64,000 bases of DNA from Corylus avellana (lineage: Eukaryota > Streptophyta > Magnoliopsida > Fagales > Betulaceae), in assembly GCF_901000735.1 (NCBI RefSeq), contig NC_081551.1, forward strand, positions 7,622,608 through 7,686,607. Reading direction: 5' to 3'. Below the pieces are notes generated by a model. That model saw only the letters and a program-made list of their open reading frames with translations, did no database searches and was not told where the DNA came from. The position numbers were made by a program, and so were the translations under genes. Positions 1-11,737 of this stretch are shown piece after piece (the first letter of the stretch is position 1; every line of letters begins with the position of its first letter).

Positions 1-531
1 TTTGGAGTGGAGTAGACGGAATTTCCAGAAGAGTTCATGTGAGGCTGTGAACTTCATTGACATTATAAATTACCTGTTTCAACGGTGCAGTAGAGAAGAT
101 ATGGACTTATTTGCTACCATTGCCATGAACTTTTGGAACAGACGGAATAATTGTCTTCACGGAAGCCCTTTCTATCATCCAAATTTTGTTGCTAAAGAAG
201 CAGCAGTTTTGGCGGAGCAATACTAGAACGTTGCATCAATGAAGGAAAAGAAGAGTGGGTCTTCGGGTGAAATGACCCACGTACGTTGGACACCTCCTCC
301 ACAAAACTTATTTAAAGCAAATTGTGACATAACTCTGTGTAAGGAAAAAAGGCGACTTGGGATCAGGATTAATATAAGAGATTTCAAGGGTCTCATATCA
401 ACTCAAAGTCAAACAGTTGAGATCTTTCTGGAGGTTGCAACTGCAGAAGCCATGGGAGCACTAAGAGCGATGGAATTATGCAAGGATATCAGGATACATG
501 AGGTGATCTTCGAAGGTGGTGCGGAAGTGGT
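1..531 (+). mobile_element. LINE-A, 5' part: end of ORF2 (zf-RVT to RNase H), decayed
   Basis: Remnant of the C-terminal part of a non-LTR (L1-type) retrotransposon ORF2. The frame reads a reverse-transcriptase-associated segment (FWNRRNNCLHGSP), then, after an in-frame TAG at 224-226, an RNase H start (FKANCD...RRLGIRI, later AEAMGALRAMELCKDI and VIFEGG). These line up with the same domains of the LINE at 36277-42058 (for example LRRNMVVFGGEL and HVLFEGDSLEVV), so the two belong to related families. The copy enters from outside the window and stops at the N gap. The last part of its RNase H reappears at 13304. It is a pseudogene with no intact frame. The domain call is by my alignment to LINE-B only. 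Confidence 0.8.
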
Positions 532-631
532 NNNNNNNNNNNNNNNNNNNNNNNNNNNNNNNNNNNNNNNNNNNNNNNNNNNNNNNNNNNNNNNNNNNNN
601 NNNNNNNNNNNNNNNNNNNNNNNNNNNNNNN
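532..631. other. Assembly gap of exactly 100 N
   Basis: A run of exactly 100 N, the usual placeholder for a scaffold gap of unknown size. A run of 32 T follows at once, so the contig probably broke in a homopolymer. Order and distance across this point are not proven, which matters for interpreting the split LINE on both sides. Confidence 0.95.
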
Positions 632-666
<35 letters not shown>

Positions 667-1760
667 AGAACATTTATTTTCCATTATATTAGTATTGTCA
701 TTTTATATGTTTTTATCTTTATTTTCGGTGCTTATATTCTTCCATTTTTGTTTTTGTCCCTTATATTTTTTTTTTTCTATGTTTATATTTTTATTTTTCT
801 TCTTTCACTTTTTATTTATATCAATTAATTTCGGAAAAAGACAAGAGAGAGAGAGACAAAGAGTTTCTATTCGTTGTTTCTCAATGAAAAATCATACTAC
901 AGTTATTATTATTATTTTTTTCCTATAACAGTTATTTTTAATTTCCAATCGTTGTTTCTCAATGAAAAATTATACTATAATTTTTTGTGTTTTTTTTTTT
1001 TTTGCTAGAATAGTTATTTTCAATTATATTAATATTTTCATATTTTTTGTTTTTGTTTTTTATCTTTATTTCCAGTGCTTATGTTCTTCCATTTTTTGTT
1101 TTTGACCCTTATTTTTTTTTTCTCAATGAAAAATCATACTACAGTTGTTTTATTTATTTATTTTTCATATAACAGTTATTTTCAATTTTCCAATCGTTGT
1201 TTCTCAACAAAAAATTATACTATAGTTTTTTTGTGTTGTTTTTTTTTGCTAGAATAGTTATTTTCAATTATATTAATATTTTCATATTTTTGTTTTTTTT
1301 ATCTTTATTTCCAGTGCTTATGGTTCTTCCATTTTTTGTTTTTGACCCTTATTTTTTTCTTCTAAATTATATATTATTTTTTATTCAAATGATTACTTTC
1401 TTTTGTAAATCTTACATTGAATTCAAGAAATAATAGTGAGAGAGTTTCTTTTCGTAGAAACTCAATTTTTCCAATATATTTCACACTCAATTTTTCAATC
1501 GTATATTTTTTTTTTCTCTTTGTTTTTCTGTATATCTTAAAATTAGTTTCTTTTACTTTTATATATGTGAAGGATGGTTGAAAAAAAAAAAAACATTTAT
1601 TTTCCATTATATTAGTATTGTCATTTTATATGTTTTTTATCTTTATTTTCGGTGCTTATGATCTTCCATTTTTGTTTTTGTCCCTTATATTTTTTTTCTA
1701 TTTTATTTTTTATTTTTTCTTCTTTTACTTTCTACTTATATAAATCAATTTTGGAAAAAG

Positions 1761-1794
<34 letters not shown>

Positions 1795-2400
1795 CTATTC
1801 GTTGTTTCTCAATGAAAAATTATACTACAATTATTTTATTTCTTTATATTTTTTTTCTATAACAGTTCTTTTCAATTTTCTAATCGTTGTTTTTCAATGA
1901 AAAATTATACTACAATTTTTTTTACTTTGTTTTTTTTTTTTTTTTTAATTTTTTGCTAACATAGTTATTTTCATTTATATTAATATTTTCATTTTTTCGT
2001 TTTTTTTTTAATTTATATATTATTTTTTATTCAAATGATTACTTTTCTTTTGTAAATTTTACATTGAATTAAGGAAATAATAGTGAGAGAGTTTCTCTTC
2101 GTAGAAACTCAATTTTTCCAATATATTTCACACTCATTTTTCAAATCGTAGATTTTTTTTTGTCTTTGTTTTCCTGTATGTCTTAAAATTAGTTTCTTTT
2201 ACTTTTATATATGTGAAGGATGGTTGAAAAAGGAAAAAAAAAAATCTATTTGACAAAACTTTTTCTTATATTTGTGGATTTGATTGGAACTGAGAAAAAT
2301 ATACCAAAAAAATAGTTCTTTTTTATTATATTAGTATTTTTCATTTGTTTAAATTTTTTTTCCCTTAATTTCTATTATTTTTCATTCAAATTTTCTTAAT
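632..2400. repeat. T-rich degenerate tandem array, unit about 340 bp
   Basis: About 1.8 kb with strong T bias on this strand. Recognisable blocks recur: a block around ATTATATTAGTATTGTCATT followed by CTTTATTT(C/T)(C/G)GTGCTTAT starts near 669, 1011, 1253, 1594, 1962 and 2313, giving steps of about 340 bp with one short 242-bp step. A second block, TTTCTCAATGAAAAAT, recurs between the first. A (GA)n tract lies at about 1765-1792. No credible coding frame is present; the listed open frames are low-complexity. The nature of the array (satellite or element-derived) is unknown. Confidence 0.75.
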
Positions 2401-3264
2401 TTTATTTAATATGAGTTACAAATTTTCTTTTGTAAATTTAACTGACTTTGTTATTCATTTTTGTTTTTGTGTGTTCCAATATTTCTGCCACTGTTTTTTA
2501 TCTCTTTCTTTTTTAAAAGAAAAATTAAACTACAACATTCTTTTGTTTTCAAAATTAGTAAACATAATTGTAATAAGATATCACCATGCTCATATATTTT
2601 AGAACACTTCTTTAATTTTGTCAGTGTAAGAGTAAAATTTCTCAAAAAAATTGTTTATGAGGAGAAAGTTTACCATAATGGATTGTGTAGTGGAGGATAA
2701 GTGGTATCATTGTGAAATATAATGATTAATCAATCATTTTTTATAATTGATTAATCTAGGTTTTTATTTTGATTTTTTTTCCTTTATATTTCATTTTAAA
2801 CTACATATATGAGAATACATATTTAACACATTTCAATTTATAAGAACTAAAATTTATGAATTTTTAACTTTATTGGATATGTGGGTTTATGCTATTAAGT
2901 AAAACTATGGTTTAAAATGATCTTATGAACATTTGTCATTTTTGGTAGCTAATTTGTTAATTAAGAGAAGAAAATAAAATTTATTGATAATCTTTTAAAG
3001 ACTTCTTAACTTAATTATATATATATAAAAAAAACCAGGCGCATAAGACGCAGGCTCTAAGGTATCATATATAAAAGCCGAATCACTCTCAGAAAGTTAA
3101 AAATTCATAATTTTTTAAAGGATAAACCAGTTTTTTAAGGAATAATTTTTTAACCGGTTTTTCAATAGTGAACCAATCATTAAATTAGATTAATTAAAGA
3201 CATTTAATTATATTTCAATAATTTTCCTTATATGTGATTTCATTAAATTCAAACATTTAATACA
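2401..3264. other. AT-rich spacer, nothing recognised
   Basis: AT-rich DNA between the T-rich array and the CACTA remnant. I see no gene, RNA gene or clear element boundary here. Open frames are short and of biased composition. Confidence 0.6.
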
Positions 3265-3286
3265 AACTACAAAAAACCAATTTTTT

Positions 3287-3775
3287 GCTGACATGGGTTT
3301 TTTGACGTGTCAGGTGGTCTGACACGTCAGGAAATTTTTTCTGACGGGGCGTTTTTGATGTGTGTCAAGCGTTAAAATTTTGGGTGTTAGAAACGAAAAA
3401 TTTCTGACATGTCAGATGTAACACGTCAGAATTTTCTGACACGTCAAAATTGGCACGTCAAGAAAAATTTATGACATGTCACTTTTTGACAAGTCAAAAA
3501 TTTTTGATGTGCCAAAAAGTGACACATCAGAAATTTTTTTGACGTGCCAGAAAGTGACACGTCAGAAAATTTTCTGACGTGCCAAATATAACACGTCAAA
3601 AAAATTTATGACGTGCCAAATATAGCACGTCAGAAAATTTTCTAACGTGTCACTTTCTGGCACGTCAGATAATTCTTACGTGTCATTTTTTGGCATGTCA
3701 GAATTTTTTGACATGCCAGAAAGTGACACATCAAAAAATTTTGACGTGTCAAAACACGACACGTCATAAAATTTG
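3287..3775. repeat. Subterminal array of TGACACGTCAG / CTGACGTGYCA motifs
   Basis: Roughly 490 bp built from more than 20 copies, in both orientations, of a core (A)CGTCA / TGACGTG(T/C)CA, often paired as near-palindromes around AAATTTT. CACTA elements carry such subterminal repeats as binding sites for their own TNPA-type DNA-binding protein. Assignment to that role is inference from position next to the terminus. Confidence 0.75.
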
Positions 3776-4564
3776 GTGATTTTTAAAAATTCCCCCTATA
3801 TTTTTTTTGAATTTTTCAGGGTTGTACCCGAATTTTGGATTACAATTAACCTGATATACAATTTGGATCTGTGCAAATAATATACAATTTATCTATCGAT
3901 CCATGCAAATAACATAATTCATATTCATATCCATGCAAATAACATTATATACACCAATAAAACTATCTCTGTTAGATGAAATATATTTAACTATGTACAT
4001 CAAGATAACTATCACAAATACAATTACATCAACAAAATAGCTTATGTACAACAAGTGAGAATGGCCAACCAGACGTTCAATGCCGATCATCGGTAGCATC
4101 CTCTCTATGATGTCCACTACCCGCAAATGATAAAACAAACAATCACCAAACAATATTCACCAAACAAATGAAATCCACTAACTGCAAATGATAAAACAAA
4201 TAATCATTGAGCAACTTTACTATGTAAACAAAGGACATCATACTCAACAAATTCAAATTTATATCTACATCCCTAACATATTTTCGTGATAAAATGAAAT
4301 GCACCAAACAATATTCAACAAGGACCATAGTGGTCAATCTCATAATACCAAATACTTCAAATGCAAAGCTCTAACCCACATCCATCACCAAACCAACCAT
4401 GATATATAAACCAAATTCAACAAAATTTACAACATCATTAATGAGAATGGCTACAAATACAACAAGATTTACAACGTCATTAATGAGAATGACTACAACA
4501 TATTCAAGCTCTAAATTTAGAATTGCACATATATATAGGGACAGTTCTAAAACCACATTGACCG

Positions 4565-5090
4565 TTAAAAAATGTCATCACCTGATCCACTATCGACCGA
4601 CGAGCGCACAATCGCAAAGGGCGGGAAAGCTCTGTCTGGCATGGAGCTCAACCGCATCATTTCCTCGAGCTGGTGAAAACGGGCTTCATACATTGCCTCC
4701 TGTTGAGCCAACCTTTCATTGTTCGCCGCCATCTGCTCTGCCAGTTGCTGAGCTACCTGCACATTGTTCTCGGCCAACAGGGTATCTATCTTTTCCTTGT
4801 GCTTTGCCCTTTTGCCTCAAGCGCTTTGTCTAGTGTTTCTTGTGAGATGGTGGAGTGCCCGGCGTATTTTGACCGTGCCAGTGATGGTATATAGTATGAG
4901 TGTATGTGTCCTCGTACAGGCAGAATATTCGGTCCAACTTGCCAAACCCTGCCAGCATACTCAGGCTTATTTCCAAGCGCCTGGGCAAACGCATTGTTCG
5001 GTGCCCACCTGATCGTCCCCTTTGTCACACTAAACGATGCTGCAGGGTCGGTGCGTATAAGCTCCTACATCCTCTCTTGTATGTTACATT
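4565..5090 (-). pseudogene. CACTA transposase-associated protein, C-terminal fragment
   Basis: Two minus-strand frames encode what I recognise as the C-terminal part of a plant Ptta/En/Spm-family protein. The first (5028 to 4786) contains [19 protein letters not shown] and a downstream SYYIPS segment, the family's characteristic G-KPE--GRV-GVG region. The second (4777 to 4565) is a Q/E-rich coiled-coil-like tail (VAQQLAEQMAANNERLAQQ) ending GSGDDIF and a stop. The change of frame between them, near 4790, is a frameshift, and a TAG lies upstream near 5065 in the first frame. The gene is broken and lacks its N-terminal half, which would lie beyond 5109. Function in the family: transposon-encoded protein for CACTA mobilisation. 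No activity is expected here. Confidence 0.7.
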
Positions 5091-5108
5091 AATTATTGGG
5101 TCAGGGGG

Positions 5109-7658
5109 TGTAACGCCCCGATATTTGAACTAGCAAATATCGAAGTCGTGACGCTGCAACGTTAGAAAATACAATCTTACAGCGGAGTATGTATATTTTT
5201 TTCTTTTTCTATGACCTAGGAATAACTTACACAACACAGTTGAGCTGACTGAAATACCTCGAGGTGATATATTATTAAATAAAATAGAAACATGGTTTTC
5301 ATTACAACATATGTATACACTAGGTGTAACAAATATATGCCACAGACGGCACCTAAATTAACATAGTAATATCTATTAAGTTTACACACATCACCATACA
5401 TAATAAAAGCGATTAACATAAATGAGACTTGCTCATTAGAGTAAGCATAAATCCTGCAGCAGATGGTCTATCAACCATCAAAACCAGTAAAAGGACCATC
5501 GTCCTCACTTTCTATTCCTGCATCAAGATCTATGTAAAGATGACGTTATCATATTTACATAGGCAAACAAGTGAGTAATCTATTTTCCTAGATAAAAAGA
5601 CTAAAAAGACTAGTTTGAACAAATAAGATTAAAGACTAAAATATATAATAATGAATGAGTTGTGAATGCAGCGTAATGACAGATTAGTTTGTGTTTTATG
5701 ATAATCTTTCTTCAGACCTCTTCTCATGAGCTCTCAGCCCACTTACGTCCGTTATGTCCCTCACACTTTAGAAGTTTACCTGTTTGGTGCTGGCAACTAC
5801 ACCGTCCCAGCTTAGTTATATATTAGGCCTGTTGGACGGTTATATACCCCCATCCACTGAGATACCGACAGTTCCTCGCGGCAATCCACCCAGCTTGTTC
5901 TTAAGGTGGCTATCTTATCAGCCCATTTTATTAGACACATTATGCAGTAGTTGTATTGCAAAATTATATTAATAAGACAAAATAAGAATTCCTATAACAA
6001 TAAAACAAAGCTAGTACTCAGTAAGTATATCCATACTTACACTCCTTAGTGTAGTATTCTGCTCCACTTCTGCATATAATACATACAAACAATACTTAGT
6101 TCATTCTCCAATAATATCATTGTTTAAAGACACTCATCTTTTTATATTTATTTATTATCCGTCACTTCATCTTTACTTACTCATTTTATTATATTAATAT
6201 AAAATAGTCATATATAACTAGTTAAATGACTGAATGTAAATATTAAATGCATATTTCGGGGATGAGATCAAATTTAAATGACATAAAAGAAATAACTGAA
6301 TGTAAATAATGCATATTTCGGGGATGACATCAAATGGTCCTTACCGCCAAAAATATGAACAGAAATTTAAATGACATAAAAGAAATAACTGAATGTAAAT
6401 AATGCATATTTCGGGGATGACATCAAATGGTCCTTACCGCCAGAAATATGAACAGAAATTTAAATGACATAAAAGAAATGACTGAATGTAAATACTGTAA
6501 AGTAAATAATATATAGATAATATTATAAGTCCTTAATTGATTTTGTCCACTAACTCTTTATTATTAGTTCACTTGTATCCATTACTTTATTTTACATTAT
6601 ACGCTTATTGGGTCTTTAAACAATTAAATGAGGACAAGTAATAAAAGCAATAAATCATGATATTTATACAAGAAACACTTACCCAATAATCCTTTAGAAG
6701 TAAAACTCCACCAAATCTTCTCTAGGTAGCTAGTTTTAGAAAAACGCTTGAACACTACAAGAAAGATCTAGGCTATATGGTATTTGAGTAGAACTAAGAA
6801 ATAAAATGAAAGGAGGAGCAAACAATTTTACTTGTTCTAAGATTGTAAAAACTCAAGTGAAAGTGAATTTAGCTATAGGCTCTATTTATAAGAGAATGGA
6901 TGGTTAGGATTTATTTTTACACATTTGATCTAAGGGTTGAGATGTATTTAATCAAAAGAATGAACCTAGTCCATATTTCATGCTCTATACCAATTGATAT
7001 TTTCGTCCAAAATGAGGGCAGTGTATTCCGATTCATTTTTCAATGTCCAAACATACTCCGATTGACATGAAATTTTGAGAGTAGATAGAGGACTCCGAAA
7101 CAAACATTTTATATTTTTGGTTCGACTTCATCCGAGTTCGTTTGAGTCTACTTTTGGCCTGTACAAAGTTTCCTATTCAACTTAGGCTTTAATCTATTTG
7201 CATTCCCACTTGGCCACTTGCCTTATTAAATCATTATAATCATGATATTTACTATAATCATCATTACTAGAAGACTTTAAGCTTTCAACAAAGGTGGCTA
7301 GCCTTGGTATCTTTCTTAAGCAGTTTTAATCTCATTTAGATAGTATGAAAATTAAGACACTGCTTTTTTAGGCTAAAAAACTGAAAAGCTTCAAATTAAT
7401 TTATGACTTCGCTAAACACCAATATAAATAATTTATTCACTAGATTGGGTTTGATTATGCCCATAAACATATTAGTGAAGCTAAATTTTTAGAATTGAAG
7501 TAATATACATAAGAGGTCAAAAATCAATGTAATATACCTTTAACACTAAATAGTTATTTAATATTATTAATCCACATATCATTGTTCTAATTTATCGATT
7601 ATATTTTTAATCTATTTAATATTATTTAAATAAGAGTTTTAAAATCTAGGTCGTTACA
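5109..7658 (-). repeat. 3' LTR of the gypsy element (2550 bp)
   Basis: Long terminal repeat, downstream copy in element orientation. It is about 1.5-2% different from the 5' LTR by eye over the first 0.9 kb, apart from a large length difference in an internal repeat array (6229-6490). A minus-strand TATAAATAG lies at 6882-6890. Short frames such as 5784-5972 and 5216-5419 occur in both LTRs and are not genes. Confidence 0.9.
6229..6490. repeat. LTR-internal tandem array, short version (about 2.7 units of 93 bp)
   Basis: Units begin ACTGAATGTAAAT at 6229, 6295, 6388 and 6481. The first is truncated to 66 bp and the next two are 93 bp. Both 93-bp units share a 4-bp deletion (AATAATGCAT) relative to the 97-bp units in the other LTR, so they were copied from one another. 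Confidence 0.85.
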
Positions 7659-7700
7659 TTCTACCCACCTTATTGGAATTTCGTCCCCGAAATTAAGGCA
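7659..7700 (-). other. Polypurine tract region of the gypsy element
   Basis: Read on the minus strand this is GGGGACGAAATTCC followed by AAGGTGGGTAGAA and then the LTR start TGTAACG. That is the usual arrangement of polypurine tract and 3' LTR in plant Tekay/Del chromoviruses, and it primes plus-strand DNA synthesis. Confidence 0.75.
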
Positions 7701-8109
7701 TTCAAATTATCACATAACCTCAATATGAGTGACTCAGATTTTTATCTTAACGTCTAATCCTTAGTCTTATTTTACACTTAATCCCTAAGCTTTTATCGTA
7801 CAGTAATATTCTAAGAAAAAGGGTGTAAGAAAATAATGTTCCTCAATTTTATATTCATATACTCTATAGCTCCGACGTACTACGTCTTAAGTTTCAATGT
7901 TTTCACTTAGGTACTACACTTTTATACAGTACCATGATTTATCTACCATCTCAAAACATCGACCAAAGCATTTTAATAATATCACTTCTTATCCCTAAGG
8001 TATCCTTCAACTTTTGTAGTTTTGAACAATACCCATATAAGCAATCATAAAATACCATTTACCACGTAATAATATATATATATATATATATATGTACTTA
8101 CCGAGTGAT

Positions 8110-8560
8110 ATATCCAGTTTAGAATAAATGTGGATATTTGTCATGTATTTCTCTCGTTCTAGTTCCCTTTTTACAGAAACGCATCACGCCTTTCATTAAT
8201 GATACTTTCAGGAATACTTGATTGCCAACTTCAAAATTCACTAGGCGACGTCGTTTGTCAGCATAACTCTTTTGACGGCTTTGAGCTGTTAGCATCCTTT
8301 TCCCAAATTAATATGACCTTGTCCTTAGTGTCTTGGATTATCTTCGATCCCACCAATTGCCTTTCACCAACTTCATTCCAATAAAGTGGCAACCTGCATT
8401 TGCGTCCATAGAGTACTTCGTATGGTGCCATACCAATAGTTGCCTGGAAACTTTTGTTATAAGCAAACTCGACAACAGGTAAATATTGGATCCACTTAGT
8501 ACTTTCCTTGATGAATCCACTTACCCTGTACTTTATTTTGGACAGACCAATTCTAATCCT
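8110..8560 (-). pseudogene. Integrase C-terminus / post-integrase region of gypsy pol, decayed
   Basis: Minus-strand translation in broken frames gives recognisable gypsy integrase tail segments in order: FIKESTKWIQYLPVVEFAYN, then IGMAPYEVLYGRKCRLPLYW, GERQLVGSKI, and farther down NFEVGNQVFLKVSLMKGVMRF. These match the end of the integrase core and the GPY/F-like region of Tekay/Del elements. At least one frameshift near 8390 and later stops break it, and no chromodomain can be recognised after it. It is all that remains of pol after protease. Its upstream neighbours (reverse transcriptase, RNase H) are absent, so a deletion of several kb is inferred. Confidence 0.8.
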
Positions 8561-9064
8561 ATACTTGAGTATTCATCAAGCTCGCAATTTGTGCTATGTG
8601 CAATTTTATCATATCATTAATTGTAGGTAATTCTATAATCATTTTCCTCCCTTAATTAATCACCGCCTAATACTTCACAACATTTTCTCAATCTCCTTAT
8701 GATGAGCTAAGCATCATTATTTCCCTTTTTAGATCGCATTCACTATTTTTTTCTTATCAAGTCCTAACAACATCAATTTCAAACAATTATTCGATCGCTA
8801 GTTCATACCTCAAAATGTCGTAGCCTTCTTCTCGAGCTCACTATGTTTCTTCGATTTTATTTAATCAGCCTTGTCAAAGTGGCTGTAAGACAATAATATT
8901 TTTCAACATCTCTATCTCTTAATATTCATGATCATGTACCACTAATATGATTATCATTTTCCTCAAAATATAGCTAGATATCAATCCTTATATGGTACCA
9001 TGATTAGTTATTTGCTTAGGTACAACTGCTATAATTCTTTAAAGATAACAAAACAATCATATAC
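8561..9064 (-). other. Decayed internal sequence of the gypsy element
   Basis: About 500 bp between the gag/protease frame and the integrase remnant. It is AT-rich, with no frame or motif I can assign. It probably spans the pol deletion junction. Confidence 0.5.
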
Positions 9065-10399
9065 TTATTTTAATTCTACATGACTATGCTTATGCTCATC
9101 CCTCAATGATGATAGTAATTCATTTATCCTTTCTCGTCCTGGTGTTTGTACCGACCAATCTTGCCCAAATGGTCGTGTACTTATATGACAAATCTTAGTG
9201 TATAATGCAGAAATGAATGAATGTGTAGCTCTAGAATCAAAGAGAGTACACGCAAGAGTACCAAATAGAGAAATGGTACCTGTCACTATATCATTGTTCG
9301 CTTCATCATTCTCATCGTCATCTACGGAGGTCAACGTATATACTCTCGCTTGAGCAGGCCTTCTTTGTTGGAAGTCATTCCTTTGTGCTCCAGCTTCCCC
9401 CGTAGTATTCATCGGACAATCCTTCTTAAAATGCCCCTTTTGACCACATCGAAAACAGCCGGTACTTTCGCTCCTGCAATCTCCAAAATGCATTCTTCCA
9501 CATTTGGGACAAGCAACCTTCTGACTTCCTACTGGAGGAGAAAAATTCTGGTGATCCACTGGTTTGGAGCCAGTCCCTACAACAAATCGTTTAGATGGAT
9601 AGGATGCCTGAGGCATTGACCGTTTCCTATGTTCGTAAGCTGCAGATGTCTCACGAATTGCCCTCTCAGCAAGGGATGCTACGTTTACTAATCGAGCATA
9701 GTTCTTGATCTCATGGCAGACAACTCTTTCCTTGATACGAGAGTTAAGACCATTTTCAAAACGTTCTGTCTTTGATACTTCGTCAGGAATAAGATTAATA
9801 CCAAACCTGGCTAACTCAGTGAATTTAATTGAGTATTGTTCCACTGACATAGTACCTTGCACCAAGTTCTGAAATTCAATAGCTCTTAACTGCTTTTGTG
9901 ACCTTGGGAAATATTGCCTGTTGAATTCCTCAACAAACCTTTCCCACGTGATAACAACACCAGGTCCTATCAGCTCTACCTGAGACTTCCACCACTTAAG
10001 GGCTTCACCAGTTAGCCTTAATACGGTGTATGTCAACTTTTCCTCATTTGTACACTTGAGTGTGTCGTGCAGCAGTTGGATATCTGAAATCCAAGCTTCA
10101 GCTACTGTATGTCCTTGAGTTCCATTGAAAGTACGAAACTGCTGATCAGTAAAGTCACGCATCGAGCAACCGATACGCTCGACTGGTGCAACAGGTTGAG
10201 ACATCCGTGAAATTGCTTCCGTGAATTGCCTAGTAATATCTCCCATAAATTGGACTAATGTTGGGTGTACACCATCATGGAATGCTGGAGGCGAAGGTGG
10301 AGGTGGAGGTGGAGGTGGTATTTCATTGTTTTCATTATGAGGTGCTTCGCCTTCCTCAACGACAGGGAGATCACGTCTTCGTACCATAATTCTGTACAA
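9065..10399 (-). CDS. Gypsy gag polyprotein running into a truncated protease
   Basis: Open frame of 444 codons on the minus strand. A proline-rich N-terminus (PPPPPPPPSPPAF, residues about 28-40) is followed by the retrotransposon gag (capsid) domain, with WISDIQLLHDTL at about 100-115 and WERFVEEFNRQYFP at about 150-165. A CCHC zinc knuckle (CFRCGQKGHFKKDC) sits near residue 320 and binds RNA in this family. The frame continues into the aspartic protease, but the catalytic DSG reads DSR (FDSRATHSFIS). After VQTPG the normal sequence is lost, which marks the 5' edge of the pol deletion. A nearby in-frame Met at 10387 could be the true start. Gag may still be functional; the protease is not expected to be. 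Confidence 0.85.
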   Translation of the reverse strand: MYRIMVRRRDLPVVEEGEAPHNENNEIPPPPPPPPSPPAFHDGVHPTLVQFMGDITRQFTEAISRMSQPVAPVERIGCSMRDFTDQQFRTFNGTQGHTVAEAWISDIQLLHDTLKCTNEEKLTYTVLRLTGEALKWWKSQVELIGPGVVITWERFVEEFNRQYFPRSQKQLRAIEFQNLVQGTMSVEQYSIKFTELARFGINLIPDEVSKTERFENGLNSRIKERVVCHEIKNYARLVNVASLAERAIRETSAAYEHRKRSMPQASYPSKRFVVGTGSKPVDHQNFSPPVGSQKVACPKCGRMHFGDCRSESTGCFRCGQKGHFKKDCPMNTTGEAGAQRNDFQQRRPAQARVYTLTSVDDDENDEANNDIVTGTISLFGTLACTLFDSRATHSFISALYTKICHISTRPFGQDWSVQTPGRERINELLSSLRDEHKHSHVELK

Positions 10400-10589
10400 A
10401 TTAATTTACGACTTATCTATGTTAAAGCAAACAACAAAATCACTCAAACATGTAAATAACATAGTTGTGCTTCTATCGCTAATACTTTATTCTCAAACAA
10501 AAGTTTTTTATAAAAGGTTATGAGTATTTTATTTAGTGAAGCTCTTGTGTTGTATACCTTAGATCTAGTGTGACACTAACTTTCCCATA

Positions 10590-10610
10590 GAGCAAACCGC
10601 TCTGATACCA
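10590..10610 (-). other. Primer binding site (initiator tRNA-Met)
   Basis: On the minus strand TGGTATCAGAGCGGTTTGCT begins three bases inside the 5' LTR. The first 12 bases are the canonical complement of the 3' end of plant initiator tRNA-Met. It fixes the element's orientation as minus. Confidence 0.9.
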
Positions 10611-11737
10611 TAATGTAACGCCCCGATATTTGAACTAGCAAATATCGAAGTCGTGACGCTGCAACTTTAGAAAATACAATCTTACAGCGGAGTATGTATA
10701 TTTTTTTCTTTTTCTATGACCTAAGAATAACTTACACAACACAGTTGAGCTGACTGAAATACCTCGAGGTGATATATTATTAAATAAAATAGAAACATGG
10801 TTTTCATTACAACATATGTATACACTAGGTGTACCAAATATATGCCACAGACGGCACCTAAATTAACATAGTAATATCTATTAAGTTTACACACATCACC
10901 ATACATAATAAAAGCGATTAACATAAATGAGACTTGCTCCATAGAGTAAGCATAAATCCTGCAGCAGATGGTCTATCAACCATCAAAACCAGTAAAAGGA
11001 CCATCGTCCTCACTTTCTATCCCTGCATCAAGATCTATGTAAAGATGACGTTATCATATTTACATAGGCAAACAAGTGAGTAATCTATTTTCCTAGATAT
11101 AAAGACTAAAAAGACTAGTTTGAACAAATAAGATTAAAGACTAAAATATATAATAATGAATGAGTTGTGAATGCAGCGTAATGACAGATTAGTTTGTGTT
11201 TTATGATAATCTTTCTTCAGACCTCTTCTCATGAGCTCTCAGCCCGCTTACGTCCGTTATGTCCCTCACACTTTAGAGGTTTACCTGTTTGGTGCTGGCT
11301 GCTACACCGTCCCAGCTTAGTTATATATTAGGCCTTTTGGACGGTTATATACCCCCATCCACTGAGATACCGACAGTTCCTCGCGGCAATCCACCCAGCT
11401 TGTTCTTAAGGTGGCTATCTTATCAGCCCATTTTATTAGACACATTATGCAGCAGTTGTATTGCAAATTTATATCAATAAGGCAAAATAAGAATTCCTAT
11501 AACAATAAAACAAAGCTAGTACTCAGTAAGTATATCCATACTTACACTCCTTAGTGTAGTATTCTGCTCCACTTCTGCATATAATACATACATACAAACA
11601 ATACTTAGTTCATTCTCCAATAATATCATTGTTTAAAGACACTCATCTTTTTATATTTATTTATTATCCGTCACTTCATCTTTACTTACTCATTTTATTA
11701 TATTAATATAAAATAGTCATATATAACTAGTTAAATG

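Larger units (their letters stand above)
3265..5108 (-). mobile_element. CACTA (En/Spm) transposon remnant
   Basis: The left end has a CACTA-like terminus (aACTACAAAAAA near 3265, first base changed). It is followed by a dense array of short inverted motifs (3287-3775) of the kind found in CACTA subterminal regions, then minus-strand fragments of a plant transposase (4565-5090). With coding on the minus strand, the low-coordinate side is the element's 3' end. The 5' half is missing: the sequence is cut at 5109 by the LTR of the gypsy element and does not resume on its other side. Non-autonomous and decayed. Confidence 0.7.

Noticed and set aside
3287..3775. CRISPR-like array
   Set aside because: Plant nuclear context; motifs are irregularly spaced, in both orientations and without unique spacers. 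They fit CACTA subterminal repeats.
5216..5972. Short open frames found at matching places in both gypsy LTRs (also 10721-10942 and 11289-11480)
   Set aside because: They are repeated only because the LTR is repeated; no domain, and substitutions between copies show no coding pattern.
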